Shown here: piece by piece, positions 29,381 through 39,340 of the stretch
Layout of the letters: every line of letters starts with the position of its first letter
How positions within the stretch are numbered: the stretch's first letter is position 1
NCBI RefSeq assembly: GCF_004337445.1
Contig: NZ_SJZB01000032.1
Location: 1 to 64,000, forward strand
From: Parasulfuritortus cantonensis
Lineage (GTDB): Bacteria; Pseudomonadota; Gammaproteobacteria; Burkholderiales; Thiobacillaceae
Direction of reading: 5' to 3'
DNA length: 64,000 bases
Notes under the pieces: generated by a model
What the model saw: only the letters and a program-made list of their open reading frames with translations
The model's database searches: none
Told to the model about the DNA's origin: nothing
Made by a program: the position numbers and the translations under genes

Positions 29381-30387
29381 TCACGGTGAATGACGGCGAG
29401 GCCGCCTTCGTCTGCGAGCCCGGCGATACGCTGCTGCGTGCCGGCCTGCGCAGCGGGGTCGGCCTGCCCTACGAATGCGGCGTCGGCGCCTGCGGCTGCT
29501 GCCGCGGCGAGGTGGGGACCGGCGAGGTGATCGACCACTGGCCGGCGGCGCCGGGGCTTTCCGACCGGGATCGGCGCAAGGGCCGGATATTGGCTTGCCA
29601 GTGCAGCCCGGTCGGCGACGTCCAACTGCGCCTCCGGCTCGACCCGGCCGCGGTCCCGGCGATTCCGCCGCGGCGCCGGACGGCCACGCTGGTCGCCGTC
29701 AACGACGTCACCCACGACATCCGGGAGTTCGTCTTCAGGAGCGAGGAGGCGGCCGCCTTCCTGCCCGGCCAGTTCGCCTTCCTGTCCCTGCCCGGGGTCG
29801 AGCGCGAACGCGCCTACTCCATGGCCAACCTGGCCAACGACCGGGGCGAGTGGCGCTTCTACATCCGCCGGGTGCCGGGAGGCGACGCCACCGGCAGGCT
29901 TTTCGATACGCTCAAGCCGGGCGCCGAGGTCGGCCTCGACGCTCCCTACGGGCAGGCCTACCTGCGGGCCGAGAGCCCGCGCGACATCGTCTGCATCGCC
30001 GGCGGCTCGGGCCTGGCGCCCATGCTCTCGGTGACCCGGGGCTACGCCGCGCGCACGGCCCGGGACGGCCGCCGCCTGGACTTCTTCTATGGCGCCCGGA
30101 CCCCCGCCGACGTCTGCGGCCAGGCCGAGCTCGCCATGCTCCCGGGCTATGGCGAGGACCTCGGCTTCCAGGTCGCCGTCTCGGACGCGGAGGCGGCCCA
30201 GGCCGCCGGCTGGACCGGCCGGACCAGCCTGGTGCACGAACTGGTCGAGGCGACCCTGGGCGACCGGCTGGGGCAGTGCGAGTTCTACCTGGCCGGCCCA
30301 CCCGGCATGATCGAGGCGCTGCTGCAACTGCTGCAGACCAAGCACCGCATCCCGCCCGAACGCATCCACTTCGACCGCTTCTTCTGA
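29371..30387 (+). CDS. Plant-type ferredoxin/FAD oxidoreductase (oxygenase reductase)
   Basis: 338 residues. The N-terminal [2Fe-2S] domain has CGVGACGCC plus a later Cys in ILACQC. It is followed by an FAD-binding domain (ERAYSMANLANDRGEW, GRLFDTLKPG) and an NAD-binding domain (CIAGGSGLAPMLS, LAGPPGMIEALL). This is the standard layout of oxygenase reductases such as BenC or the naphthalene dioxygenase reductase. It completes the electron chain NADH-reductase-ferredoxin-oxygenase. It is the last gene of the operon, converging with the vnf operon 25 bases later. Confidence 0.92.
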   Translation: MPLITVNDGEAAFVCEPGDTLLRAGLRSGVGLPYECGVGACGCCRGEVGTGEVIDHWPAAPGLSDRDRRKGRILACQCSPVGDVQLRLRLDPAAVPAIPPRRRTATLVAVNDVTHDIREFVFRSEEAAAFLPGQFAFLSLPGVERERAYSMANLANDRGEWRFYIRRVPGGDATGRLFDTLKPGAEVGLDAPYGQAYLRAESPRDIVCIAGGSGLAPMLSVTRGYAARTARDGRRLDFFYGARTPADVCGQAELAMLPGYGEDLGFQVAVSDAEAAQAAGWTGRTSLVHELVEATLGDRLGQCEFYLAGPPGMIEALLQLLQTKHRIPPERIHFDRFF

Positions 30388-30412
30388 CCGCCGGGGCGGC
30401 CGCGGCGGACGC

Positions 30413-30676
30413 TCAGTCGAGCGGGGCCGGCACCACCCGCACGGGTTCGTTCAGCTTGGCCATGAGCAGGCGGCGGACGCCGCCCAGGGTCTGGCCGGCC
30501 AGGCTGCAGGTGGTGCATTTGCCGGACAGGCGCAGGAAGACCCGGTCGCCCTGGACGTCGACCAGTTCCAGGTCGCCGCCGTCGCGCTGGATGCCGGGAC
30601 GGGCGGCCTCGACGGTCTCCCGGATCAGGCGCAGGCGTTCGGCGGGGTCGAGTTCGGTGACGGTGGCGTCGGACAT
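30413..30676 (-). CDS. NifU C-terminal-like (Nfu) scaffold protein in vnf operon
   Basis: 87 residues. The Nfu-domain pattern IRETVEAARPGIQRDGGDLELVDV is followed by the cluster-binding CTTC (Cys54, Cys57) in LSGKCTTCSLAGQTLGG. Such proteins hold a transient [4Fe-4S] cluster and pass it to targets such as the Fe protein or assembly scaffolds. It overlaps the end of the upstream TIM-barrel gene by 52 bases in another frame and is last in the vnfENX operon, where a NifU-type accessory is sensible. Confidence 0.87.
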   Translation of the reverse strand: MSDATVTELDPAERLRLIRETVEAARPGIQRDGGDLELVDVQGDRVFLRLSGKCTTCSLAGQTLGGVRRLLMAKLNEPVRVVPAPLD

Positions 30677-31536
30677 GATGGGCCTTCCTCTCGTTGACGC
30701 GCCTGGTGCTGGCGCAGGCTCAGGTTGTCGGGTCGCTGGTAGACCCGGTCGTACAGTTCCAGGGCGGCCGTCAGGGCCGCGAGCGGCGCCTCCCCGGCCG
30801 CCTGCTCGACGACCAGCCAGCCGTCGTAGCGGCTCGCGGCCAGGTGGCGGCGCAGGGCCGGATGGTCGACCGCGCCGCTGCTGCCGAGCGGCGCCAGGCC
30901 GGGCTCGTCGGCGACGAACAGGTCCAGGCGGCCGTAGATGGCGGCGAACACGGCATGGCCGGATTCGCCGTTGGCGGCCAGGGCGGCGGCGTTCAGCTGC
31001 AGGCCCAGAGCCGGGTGGTCGATGGCGTTGGCGAGCATCCGGCATTCCTGGGCGGTGTGGCAGAACTCGCCCGCCGCGGCCGCCATGGGTTCCAGGCACA
31101 GCACGGTGCCGTGCGCCTCGATGCGCGGCAGCACGCGTTCGAGGACGGCGGCCAGGCGGGTCCAGGCGCGCGGCTTGGCGAGCCCGCCGCGCCGGCGCCC
31201 GGCCGCCAGGGTGAGGGTGCGGCCGCCCAGGTCGCGACAGACCGCCGACAAATGCACGATGTGGGCCTCGGCGCGCTTGGCCTCGGCCTGGTCGCCCAGG
31301 AGGTTGAGTTCGGGGCGGCCGCGGAACAGGCCGCCCAGCCCGACCACGGCGAGCCCGGCCCGGGCCGCGCCACGCCGGTAGCGTTCCACCTCGGCGGCGG
31401 CGAGGCCGTACCAGGTGTCGCGCCAGGCGTGGTCGGGCACCACCGTCAGGCCCCCGATGCCCAGGCCGGCCAGGGCGGGCAGGAGGTCGAGCTGGCCGGC
31501 GGCCGGCAGGCCCAGGTTGCTGGCGGCGAGGCGCAC
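30625..31536 (-). CDS. Xylose-isomerase-like TIM-barrel protein in vnf operon
   Basis: 303 residues, predicted from a GTG start at 31536, seven bases after the vnfX stop. The ribosome site is weak and translational coupling is likely. The pattern (MRLAASNLGLP, LGRRTLTLAAGRRR-like strands, GTVLCLEPMAAAAGEFCHT, GWLVVEQAAGE) fits the sugar phosphate isomerase/AP endonuclease 2 barrel, with the metal ligand Glu in CLEP. It is rich in Ala/Arg and the C-terminal 40 residues overlap the NifU-like gene. The reaction is unknown. Its place in a cofactor-assembly operon suggests small-molecule ligand metabolism. Confidence 0.72.
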   Translation of the reverse strand: MRLAASNLGLPAAGQLDLLPALAGLGIGGLTVVPDHAWRDTWYGLAAAEVERYRRGAARAGLAVVGLGGLFRGRPELNLLGDQAEAKRAEAHIVHLSAVCRDLGGRTLTLAAGRRRGGLAKPRAWTRLAAVLERVLPRIEAHGTVLCLEPMAAAAGEFCHTAQECRMLANAIDHPALGLQLNAAALAANGESGHAVFAAIYGRLDLFVADEPGLAPLGSSGAVDHPALRRHLAASRYDGWLVVEQAAGEAPLAALTAALELYDRVYQRPDNLSLRQHQARQREEGPSCPTPPSPNSTPPNACA

Positions 31537-31543
31537 GGGGGGA

Positions 31544-32077
31544 TCAGGCCCGGGCCTGCCAGGACTCGTCCTCGACCCAGGGCTCGCGGGCCATGGCCGC
31601 GAAGCGGTCGGGCCGGCGCGTCTGCGCCCGGTTGGCGGCGCGCACCACCCAGGACATGCCGCCGTGGTCGAGGGCCGCGGCGATCTCGCGCAACAGGCTC
31701 TCGATGTCCTGGCCGTTGCGCGCGATGACCGGCTGGATGCCGGCGCCCATCAGGCGCTTGAGCGACGAGTTGCCGATCGCCACGGCGTAGACGGCGGCGC
31801 ATTCCTGGAGGAACTCCAGCTTGGCGGTGACCTTGTCCTCGCGTTCCTGGGGGTCTTCCGGAATCACCGGCTCGCCCAGGTAATTGGGGTCGTCGGGACT
31901 CAGTTCGGGCACGGCGTAGTCCTTGAGCTGGCCGCGCATCTCGCGGCGCGCGAACTGGCCGACGCCGAGCAGTTCGGCACTGTCCGGGCCGACGTCGTAG
32001 AGGACGAAGGTCTCGGCGGCGCCGAAATGCAGGTCGACGTGGGTACGGTCACTGGATGCGAATGCGACTTTGATCAT
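31544..32077 (-). CDS. vnfX: VnfX/NifX-type cofactor carrier
   Basis: 177 residues. MIKVAFASSDRTHVDLHFGAAETFVLYDVG is the NifX fold that binds NifB-co and related precursors. A variable insert (PEDPQEREDKVTAKLEFLQECAAVYAVAIGNSSLKRLM) and a basic C-terminal extension are as seen in NifX/VnfX. It follows vnfN by 15 bases. The E-N-X order matches both Mo and V systems; the VnfA context favours VnfX. It shuttles cofactor intermediates between NifB and the EN scaffold in the cytoplasm. Confidence 0.87.
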   Translation of the reverse strand: MIKVAFASSDRTHVDLHFGAAETFVLYDVGPDSAELLGVGQFARREMRGQLKDYAVPELSPDDPNYLGEPVIPEDPQEREDKVTAKLEFLQECAAVYAVAIGNSSLKRLMGAGIQPVIARNGQDIESLLREIAAALDHGGMSWVVRAANRAQTRRPDRFAAMAREPWVEDESWQARA

Positions 32078-32092
32078 GGCGGTTCTCCGGTA

Positions 32093-33487
32093 TCAGCAGC
32101 AGGGGTCGGCGCGGAAGCAGCCGGCGGCGTCGGGACCGCGCGGGGCGTCCGTGCGGTAGATGGAACGGTAGGGCGCGATCTCGTTGCGCTGGCCGGCGAG
32201 CAGGTTGGCCAGCTCGAACAGGCTGTCCCGGCTGCCGGCGTAGCCGACCCGGGCGCGGGCATGGGCGCCGTACTGGTCGTGCAGCGGGAAGCCGGCGCGC
32301 ACCAGCGGCTTGGCCAGGCGCAGCGCCGAGGGGGCGGCGTGGGAGTTGCCGACGAGCAGGTCGACGCCCAGGCTGCGGGCCATGGCCTCCAGGTCCTCGA
32401 GGTCGCCCACGACGACCTCCTCGGCCGCGACCCGCTGCAGCGACGGGGCCTGGGCGGCCGCCACCGCGACCGGCGTCGCGGCGCCGAGGCCGGCCAGGTA
32501 GTCGGTCCAGGCCAGGAGCAGGTCGGGGTCGGCGGCGACGGCGACGCGGGCGCCGCCGAGCGGGAAATGGCAGTCGACCATGGCGTCGGCGAGCTGGGCG
32601 CGCGCCCGTTCGATGCGTTCCGGCACCGGCCGGCCGGTGATGTCGACCAGAGCCTGGGTGAAGGCGTCGCAACGGGCCAGGCCCATCAGGCTGTCGAAGC
32701 GGTAGTCGGGCACCCCGGTGCGCGCCTTGAGCAGGTCGGCGGCGCGCGCCATGGAGGCGCCGATCACCAGGGTCGCGGCCGACTCGCCCAGGCCGGCCAG
32801 CTCGCCGCGGCCGATGCCGCCGGTGGTCAGGTCGCTGTAGCCGCCGGCATCCAAGTGGCCGTCCAGCGCGGTGCCGAGGTCGGGCAGGATGCGCGCGCGC
32901 AGGCCGAAGGCGGCGAGCCAGTCGCGCACGGCGTCGACGTCGCCCGGACTGAGCATGGAAGCGGCCAGGACGTTGACCTGGTCGCGCAGCCGGCCGGCCT
33001 GGCGGGTCTCCGGCACCAGGTTGACGATCATGGCCTCGACCGCCAGGGCGTAGCCCGACTCCAGGCAGCCCTCGGTGTCCGGAGTGTTGACCGGCACCAC
33101 CGCCAGGCCGGCGAACTCGGGCCGGCCGGCGCGGAACTCGGCCAGGCAGCGCAGGATGTCGACGCCCTGGGTCTCGGCCAGGCCGGTGGTGACCAGGCCG
33201 ACCACCTCGGGGGCGTGCCGGGTGGCCACGGTGGCGAGCGCCTCGACGACGTTGTCGTCCGCACCCATGACCGTGACCGTATGGTCCATGGCCGTGGTCT
33301 GCAGGGGGATGGGCTCGCGGAAGTGGCGGGTGAAGAACACCTTGCTGAAGGCGGTGCAGCCCTGGGCGCCGTGCTCGAGCGGCACGGCGCGCGCCAGGCC
33401 CATGAAGGCGAGGCTGGCGCCCATCGGCTGGCTGACCCTGAGCGGGTTGACGGTGAGGGCCTTGTTGGACTGGCGGATGGTGGGCAT
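32093..33487 (-). CDS. vnfN: Nitrogenase cofactor scaffold subunit VnfN/NifN
   Basis: 464 residues, homologous to the nitrogenase beta subunit. LEHGAQGCTAFSKVFFTRHFREPIPLQTTAMDH carries the cluster-ligand Cys44. VGLVTTGLAETQG and GYSDLTTGGIGRGEL, and near the end LVGNSHAAPSALRLAKPLVRAGFPLHDQYGAH, are NifN landmarks. It forms the EN tetramer on which NifB-co is matured to the final cofactor. It starts 16 bases after vnfE. The C-terminus ends with a short Cys-containing tail (CFRADPCC) that may touch metal. The NifN-like Mo form cannot be excluded on sequence alone. Confidence 0.9.
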   Translation of the reverse strand: MPTIRQSNKALTVNPLRVSQPMGASLAFMGLARAVPLEHGAQGCTAFSKVFFTRHFREPIPLQTTAMDHTVTVMGADDNVVEALATVATRHAPEVVGLVTTGLAETQGVDILRCLAEFRAGRPEFAGLAVVPVNTPDTEGCLESGYALAVEAMIVNLVPETRQAGRLRDQVNVLAASMLSPGDVDAVRDWLAAFGLRARILPDLGTALDGHLDAGGYSDLTTGGIGRGELAGLGESAATLVIGASMARAADLLKARTGVPDYRFDSLMGLARCDAFTQALVDITGRPVPERIERARAQLADAMVDCHFPLGGARVAVAADPDLLLAWTDYLAGLGAATPVAVAAAQAPSLQRVAAEEVVVGDLEDLEAMARSLGVDLLVGNSHAAPSALRLAKPLVRAGFPLHDQYGAHARARVGYAGSRDSLFELANLLAGQRNEIAPYRSIYRTDAPRGPDAAGCFRADPCC

Positions 33488-33503
33488 GGCGGCCTCCCGG
33501 GGT

Positions 33504-34901
33504 TCAGGCGACCAGGGCCAGGCGGGGCGCCGTCCAGGACGGCCGGGCGCGCACCTGGGCCCAGATCGGGTTGGCGATGGCGTGGCCGAGCTGGCGCGCC
33601 AGCTCGACGATGCCGGCGTAGCCCTCGTAGCCGAAGTCGCGTTCGTGGTTGATGTCCAGGAAGGGCAGCTTGGACTTCAGGGCCGGATACAGGTAGCGGC
33701 CGCCGGCGATCAGGATGTCGACGCCGTAGTCGCGGCAGGTGGCCATCAGGGCGGCCTGGTCGTTGTCCTCGATCATGCGGGCGTCGGCGCCCATGAGGGC
33801 GCGGATGCGCGCCCGGTCCTCCTCGGTGGACTTCTCGGTGCCGGTGGCGACCACGTCCATGCCGAGGTCGTGCAGGGCCGAGATCACCGACCAGGACTTC
33901 ACCCCGCCGGAGAAGATCAGCGCCCGCTTGCCGGCCAGGCGTTCGCGCCAGGGCGCCAGGACGGCCCGGGCGGCGGCCTCCTCGCGGGCGATCAGCGCCT
34001 CGGTGCGCCGGGCCAGGTCGGGGTCGCCCAGGCGGGCGGCGATGTCGCGCAGGGCCTGGGAGGTGTCGGCGATGCCGTAGAAGCTGCCCTCGAAGAAGGG
34101 CGTGCCGTAGTCGTCCTCAAGGCGGCGGGCGACGTTGAGCATGGCCTTGGCGCAGACCACCATGTTGAGTTCCGCCCGATGCATGGTCTGGACCTCGTGG
34201 AAGCGCACGTCGCCGGCCAGGGTGCACAGGATGCGCAGGCCGAGCTCGTCGAACAGGGGCGCCACCTGCCAGAACTCGCCGACGATGTTGTATTCGCCGA
34301 TCAGGTTGATGTCGTGCACCCGAATGCCCGGGCGCTGGGCCGATTCCGGCACCGGGTCCGGCTCGCGCGTGCCGATGACGTGCTTGTACAGGGTCTCGCC
34401 GGCGATCCGGTTGCCGAAGTTCTTGCTGCCGTAGAAGCCGGCGCAGTCGACCGGCACCACCGGCACCCCGAAGCGTTCGGCGGCGGCCTTGGCCAGGGCC
34501 TCGATGTCGTCGCCCTGGAGGGCGGTGATGCAGGTGTGGTAGACGAACACGGCGGCCGGGTCGTACTTGTCGACGGCCTCCTTGACGGCGTGGAACAGCT
34601 TCTTCTCGCCCCGGCCCATGACCACGTCGATGCCGGACAGGTCGGTGGTCATGCCCATGCGGTACAGGGTGGCGCCCGAGGACCGGGTGCCGCGGGCGTC
34701 CCAGGAGCTGCCGGCGCAGCCGATCGGGCCGTGCACGATGTGGGCGGCGTCGGCGATCGGCAGGAGGGCGATCTGGGCGCCGTCGAAGGCGCAGCCGCCC
34801 TGGGTGGCGCCGGGCTTGCCCTTGGCGCAGCCGGTCTTGCCCTTGGCATTGTGCGCGCAGGCCGGCTCGTCCATCAGGGCCTGAATTTCGCTGGGGGTCA
34901 T
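33504..34901 (-). CDS. vnfE: Nitrogenase cofactor scaffold subunit VnfE/NifE
   Basis: 465 residues, homologous to the nitrogenase alpha subunit. The cluster ligands expected in NifE are in place: Cys37 (GGCAFDGA), Cys62 (GPIGCAGS) and Cys124 (YHTCITAL). [17 protein letters not shown] and [20 protein letters not shown] are typical. It forms the scaffold with VnfN. A short Cys/Lys-rich N-terminus ([17 protein letters not shown]) precedes the fold. The gene heads the operon E-N-X-TIM barrel-Nfu and has its own sigma-54 promoter and activator-site pair, just downstream of vnfA. Confidence 0.92.
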   Translation of the reverse strand: MTPSEIQALMDEPACAHNAKGKTGCAKGKPGATQGGCAFDGAQIALLPIADAAHIVHGPIGCAGSSWDARGTRSSGATLYRMGMTTDLSGIDVVMGRGEKKLFHAVKEAVDKYDPAAVFVYHTCITALQGDDIEALAKAAAERFGVPVVPVDCAGFYGSKNFGNRIAGETLYKHVIGTREPDPVPESAQRPGIRVHDINLIGEYNIVGEFWQVAPLFDELGLRILCTLAGDVRFHEVQTMHRAELNMVVCAKAMLNVARRLEDDYGTPFFEGSFYGIADTSQALRDIAARLGDPDLARRTEALIAREEAAARAVLAPWRERLAGKRALIFSGGVKSWSVISALHDLGMDVVATGTEKSTEEDRARIRALMGADARMIEDNDQAALMATCRDYGVDILIAGGRYLYPALKSKLPFLDINHERDFGYEGYAGIVELARQLGHAIANPIWAQVRARPSWTAPRLALVA

Positions 34902-34934
34902 GGCGGTTCTCCGATTCCTCGATGCAACCGCCTT

Positions 34935-34950
34935 CGCAAGGCCCGTGCCA
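34935..34950 (-). promoter_or_regulatory. Sigma-54 promoter of vnfENX operon
   Basis: On the minus strand TGGCACG-N4-TTGCG matches the -24/-12 consensus, 34-49 bases upstream of the vnfE ATG. It is nearly the same sequence as the vnfH promoter at 17358. Confidence 0.9.
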
Positions 34951-35026
34951 GTCGTCCCGGCGGGGCGGGAAGCCCGCCCCGGCGCCGTTTCCGGCCGGAT
35001 CCGGGAAACCGGCGCCCGAACGCGCG

Positions 35027-35069
35027 GTTCGCGCCGGTACGATTTTCAGCGATGTGTACGCGCCGGAAC
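35027..35069. promoter_or_regulatory. Paired VnfA-type activator sites for vnfE
   Basis: GTTC-N6-GTAC at 35027-35040 and GTAC-N6-GAAC at 35056-35069 share the same six-base core (GCGCCG) in opposite half-site order. Their starts are 29 bases apart, the same as at vnfH. They lie 77 bases upstream of the -24 element, immediately after the vnfA stop, a normal position for a sigma-54 enhancer. Confidence 0.7.
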
Positions 35070-35071
35070 GC

Positions 35072-36634
<1,563 letters not shown>

Positions 36635-36643
36635 GTCCATTCC

Positions 36644-37063
36644 TCAGGCCGCTTCCCGGCCGTGCCAGGTGCCGGCCAGCGCGCGCCGGCGCAGCAGGTA
36701 GCGGAAGTTCACGGCACGGGCATCGGTCAGGACGTGTTCCGACAGGGCCTCGACGGCATCCTGGTATTCCCGCGCCAGTGCCCGGTAGAAGGCCACGACG
36801 CGCACGCCGTAGGGGGTGAGCGAGGTGCCGCCGCCGCGGCGGCCGCCGACGTTGCGGACCACCAGCGGGCCGGGCGCCTGGCGGTTCATGGCGTTGACCT
36901 CGTCCCAGGTCCACTTGTAGGACATCGCCATGGCGCGCGCGGCGCCCGAGATGGAGCCGCAGCGCTCGATGCTCTCGAGCAGGCGGACCCGCGTCTCGGT
37001 CAGGAACACCCCGGATGCGGTATTCACCGAAAAGGTACATTGCAAACAAGGAAGGGTAGCCAC
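36644..37063 (-). CDS. ModE-like HTH regulator without molybdate-binding domain
   Basis: 139 residues from a GTG at 37063 preceded by GAGGAG; a TTG 15 bases upstream lacks such spacing. LTETRVRLLESIERCGSISGAARAMAMSYKWTWDEVNAMNRQ and GGRRGGGTSLTPYGVRVVAFYRALAREYQ match the N-terminal winged-helix and dimer region of ModE. The C-terminal MOP domains that bind molybdate are missing, as in some stand-alone ModE-type proteins. It lies 9 bases upstream of vnfA in the same operon. Because alternative nitrogenases are shut off by molybdenum, a Mo-linked repressor here makes sense, but how it would sense Mo without MOP domains is open. Confidence 0.85.
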   Translation of the reverse strand: MATLPCLQCTFSVNTASGVFLTETRVRLLESIERCGSISGAARAMAMSYKWTWDEVNAMNRQAPGPLVVRNVGGRRGGGTSLTPYGVRVVAFYRALAREYQDAVEALSEHVLTDARAVNFRYLLRRRALAGTWHGREAA

Positions 37064-37091
37064 CGTTCTCCTCGCCAAAAAAGGTTTTGAG

Positions 37092-37122
37092 CCGTTCGAT
37101 ATGTCACTGTACTACATAACGG
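37092..37122. promoter_or_regulatory. Candidate ModE-type operator
   Basis: CCGTT at 37092 and AACGG at 37118 bound an imperfect inverted repeat with internal ATGT and ACAT, resembling the CGTTATAT/ATATAACG arms of ModE boxes. It lies about 30 bases upstream of the ModE-like gene. Arm spacing is not ideal, so this is only a candidate for autoregulation. Confidence 0.4.
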
Positions 37123-37589
37123 TCACGTAGCAGGAACCGTACCAGCTCGCGGTGGGAAGGGCGGTCGGGGTGCCGCCCCGGACGTCGGGGCGCGATGCCC
37201 GGCAGGGCCGGGTGGGAAACCTTCGGAGACCAGACTAGTCTACCGTCCTACATCAATATCAAGTTGTTCTGAGCGTAGATAATACATATATAACAAACAC
37301 TTACTTTATAATCACTGCTGCTTGCAATGCGGAATCAAGATCATATGACACAAATAAATCCAAAAATCGATGGTTTTTTAATGTTGTTAACTTGAACGTC
37401 ATTTTTGACCCCTGCTTTCACGTCGCAAGACAGCGGCGCGCCGCCTGCCGCAAGCACCTTCACATCAATCGGAAATTTCGGCTCCCCTTTGTTAACTAGT
37501 GCGGACGTGCTATTTGTTTATCGCCGCACTCCAAATCCATATTAAATAGCGCGCTCTGATTATTTATTGCGGAGTCTCTGCGCTCAATG

Positions 37590-37619
37590 CTATAAATGGC
37601 GTGTTCTCGCCATTTATAG
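37590..37619. promoter_or_regulatory. Perfect palindromic operator of hipBA
   Basis: Two 12-base arms, CTATAAATGGCG and CGCCATTTATAG, flank a 6-base loop and end 7 bases before the hipB ATG. The position over the ribosome-binding region and the HipB context suggest the toxin-antitoxin autorepression site. Confidence 0.75.
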
Positions 37620-37626
37620 GGCAGCC

Positions 37627-37893
37627 ATGCGCACTATCGTCCACTCTCCGGAAGACATTGGCCTGCTTGTCCGCGCCACCCGTATTGCCCAAGGCATCCG
37701 CACGCAGGATCTGACAGGCACCGCCTCGGTACGCTTTCTGACCGACTTGGAAGCAGGGAAGCCCACCGCGCAAATCGGCAAGGTGTTGGCCGTACTGGAA
37801 GGACTGGGTATCCACGTCTATCTCGACATTCCCGACGATGTAACCCTGCCCGAGAATCTTTCCGACATACGCGGCAGGCGGATTTCGCGATGA
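37627..37893 (+). CDS. hipB: HipB-type antitoxin
   Basis: 88 residues with a Cro/HTH_3 fold: SPEDIGLLVRATRIAQGIRTQDLTGTASVRFLTDLEAGKPTAQIGKVLAVLEGLG, then a short tail (VYLDIPDDVTLPENL). It binds the palindrome just upstream and neutralises the HipA kinase. No strong Shine-Dalgarno precedes the ATG; the operator itself covers that area. Its stop overlaps the hipA start (ATGA), the usual HipBA organisation. Confidence 0.88.
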   Translation: MRTIVHSPEDIGLLVRATRIAQGIRTQDLTGTASVRFLTDLEAGKPTAQIGKVLAVLEGLGIHVYLDIPDDVTLPENLSDIRGRRISR

Positions 37894-39185
37894 GCACACG
37901 CGAACTGGTCGTCTGGCTGGACAGCGTGCGCGTCGGCAACCTATACGATGAAGGTAGCCATTGGTCATTCGCGTATACCGCCGAATGGCTGTCCGATCCA
38001 CGGGGCTTCGATCTCTCTCCAGGATTGAAGCGGGCCGACTCACCCGTCGTTGACGGCAGCAACCAACGCCCTGTGCAATGGTTCTTCGACAACCTGTTGC
38101 CCGAGGAAAACGCCCGCCTCGCTCTGGCCAAGGCCGCCAACACGGACGTGGCCGATGCCTGGGGCTTGCTGGCCTGGCTGGGCGCCGAATCGGCCGGCGC
38201 GCTCACCCTGTTGCCACCCGGCGCCACCACCGGCGCGCCAGGCCAAGTCCCCCTGTCGGATGCCGAACTGGACCGCCGCATTCGTGACCTGCCGCGCCAA
38301 CCGCTGCAAATGGGCGCGCCCAAGCGCATGTCCCTGGCCGGTGCCCAGGAAAAGCTGGCGGTCATCCTGACGGGTGACCAACTCTATGAACCCAGTGGCG
38401 GCAGACCCTCGACCCATATCCTGAAGCCTAACACCACCGCGTACGGATATCCCCATAGCGCCGTCAATGAATGGTTCTGCATGCAGTTGGCGGCGGCCTT
38501 GAAACTGCCGGTCCCTGAAACCCGCTTGTTGCACGTTCCCTCTGCGGTCTATTGCGTGGCCCGCTTCGACCGGCGCATCGATCCCGGTTCCGGCGAAACG
38601 CGTCGTCTGCATACCCTGGATGGCGCTCAACTGCTCTCGCTCTCGGGGCATTACAAATACGCCGAGAACAACCTGGATTCGCTACTCGCAATCATCGGTC
38701 ACTGCCGAGCCAAGGTGCAGACCCGCCGCGACCTGTTCCGTTGGCTGGTGTTTAATGTACTGATCGGAAACGGGGATGCCCACCTCAAGAACCTGTCGTT
38801 CTATCTCGATGCCGGCGGCGTGCGGCTTGCACCGCATTACGACCTGGTCAGCACCGCCATCTACAGCACGCCGGACCTGGATCCACAGCCGCCCCACTGG
38901 CCGGAAGTGGCCTTGTCCATGCCCCTGGGCACCGCGAAGCAATTTGCTGAAATCCGGCGCGGAGAGGTCCTGCAGGCAGCCGAAACGCTGGCCATTCCAG
39001 CCAGGCTGGCGGCGGGCTATCTCGATGAACTGTTACGCCATATCCCGACACGGGCGGATGCGGTCCTGGAAAGCTACCGAGTGCTGGAAGGGATACAGGG
39101 AGAGATGCGGCACGGGGAAGAAAGGACCTTGAGGGCAATACGGCATATGGCGATTGCAGAGATGTCACGGCAACTGGCAGCCTGA
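37890..39185 (+). CDS. hipA: HipA-type serine/threonine kinase toxin
   Basis: 431 residues. The N-terminal HipA_N region (VWLDSVRVGNLY, NLLPEENAR), the SLAGAQEKLAVIL segment, and the kinase catalytic loop NVLIGNGDAHLKNLSF (N-G-D-A-H-x-K-N, near residue 285), with YDLVSTAIY as the metal-binding DxV/DFG-like site, define HipA. HipA phosphorylates glutamyl-tRNA synthetase in E. coli and causes growth arrest or persistence. All catalytic residues are present and the length is normal, so it is probably functional with HipB as its antitoxin. Confidence 0.92.
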   Translation: MSTRELVVWLDSVRVGNLYDEGSHWSFAYTAEWLSDPRGFDLSPGLKRADSPVVDGSNQRPVQWFFDNLLPEENARLALAKAANTDVADAWGLLAWLGAESAGALTLLPPGATTGAPGQVPLSDAELDRRIRDLPRQPLQMGAPKRMSLAGAQEKLAVILTGDQLYEPSGGRPSTHILKPNTTAYGYPHSAVNEWFCMQLAAALKLPVPETRLLHVPSAVYCVARFDRRIDPGSGETRRLHTLDGAQLLSLSGHYKYAENNLDSLLAIIGHCRAKVQTRRDLFRWLVFNVLIGNGDAHLKNLSFYLDAGGVRLAPHYDLVSTAIYSTPDLDPQPPHWPEVALSMPLGTAKQFAEIRRGEVLQAAETLAIPARLAAGYLDELLRHIPTRADAVLESYRVLEGIQGEMRHGEERTLRAIRHMAIAEMSRQLAA

Positions 39186-39340
39186 TCCGTCGCCTGTTAC
39201 TGCCTTGGTTCGACTCACTACGGACGGAGCCGGGGTCCACGACCCAATCCATTCAATGGCCACTCAGGCGGTGATTTCGCGGTAGCATCAACAAAAGAAA
39301 GAAATGCCGTTCGTCGGCCAATACTCACGGAGGTAGTGTC

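Larger units (their letters stand above)
37064..37626. other. AT-rich intergenic region between vnfA operon and HipBA island
   Basis: About 560 bases. Composition turns AT-rich from about 37240 (long A/T runs such as ACATATATAAC), in sharp contrast to the GC-rich vnf genes, marking the left end of the second island. Apart from the ModE-like box and the hip operator no gene or repeat was supported. Confidence 0.6.

Noticed and set aside
37394-37415. Partial match to the tRNA-Arg sequence (GAACGTC ... GACCCCTGC), possibly a left attachment site of the island
   Set aside because: The two matching words are split by an insertion and do not include the tRNA 3' end, so a true direct repeat cannot be claimed.
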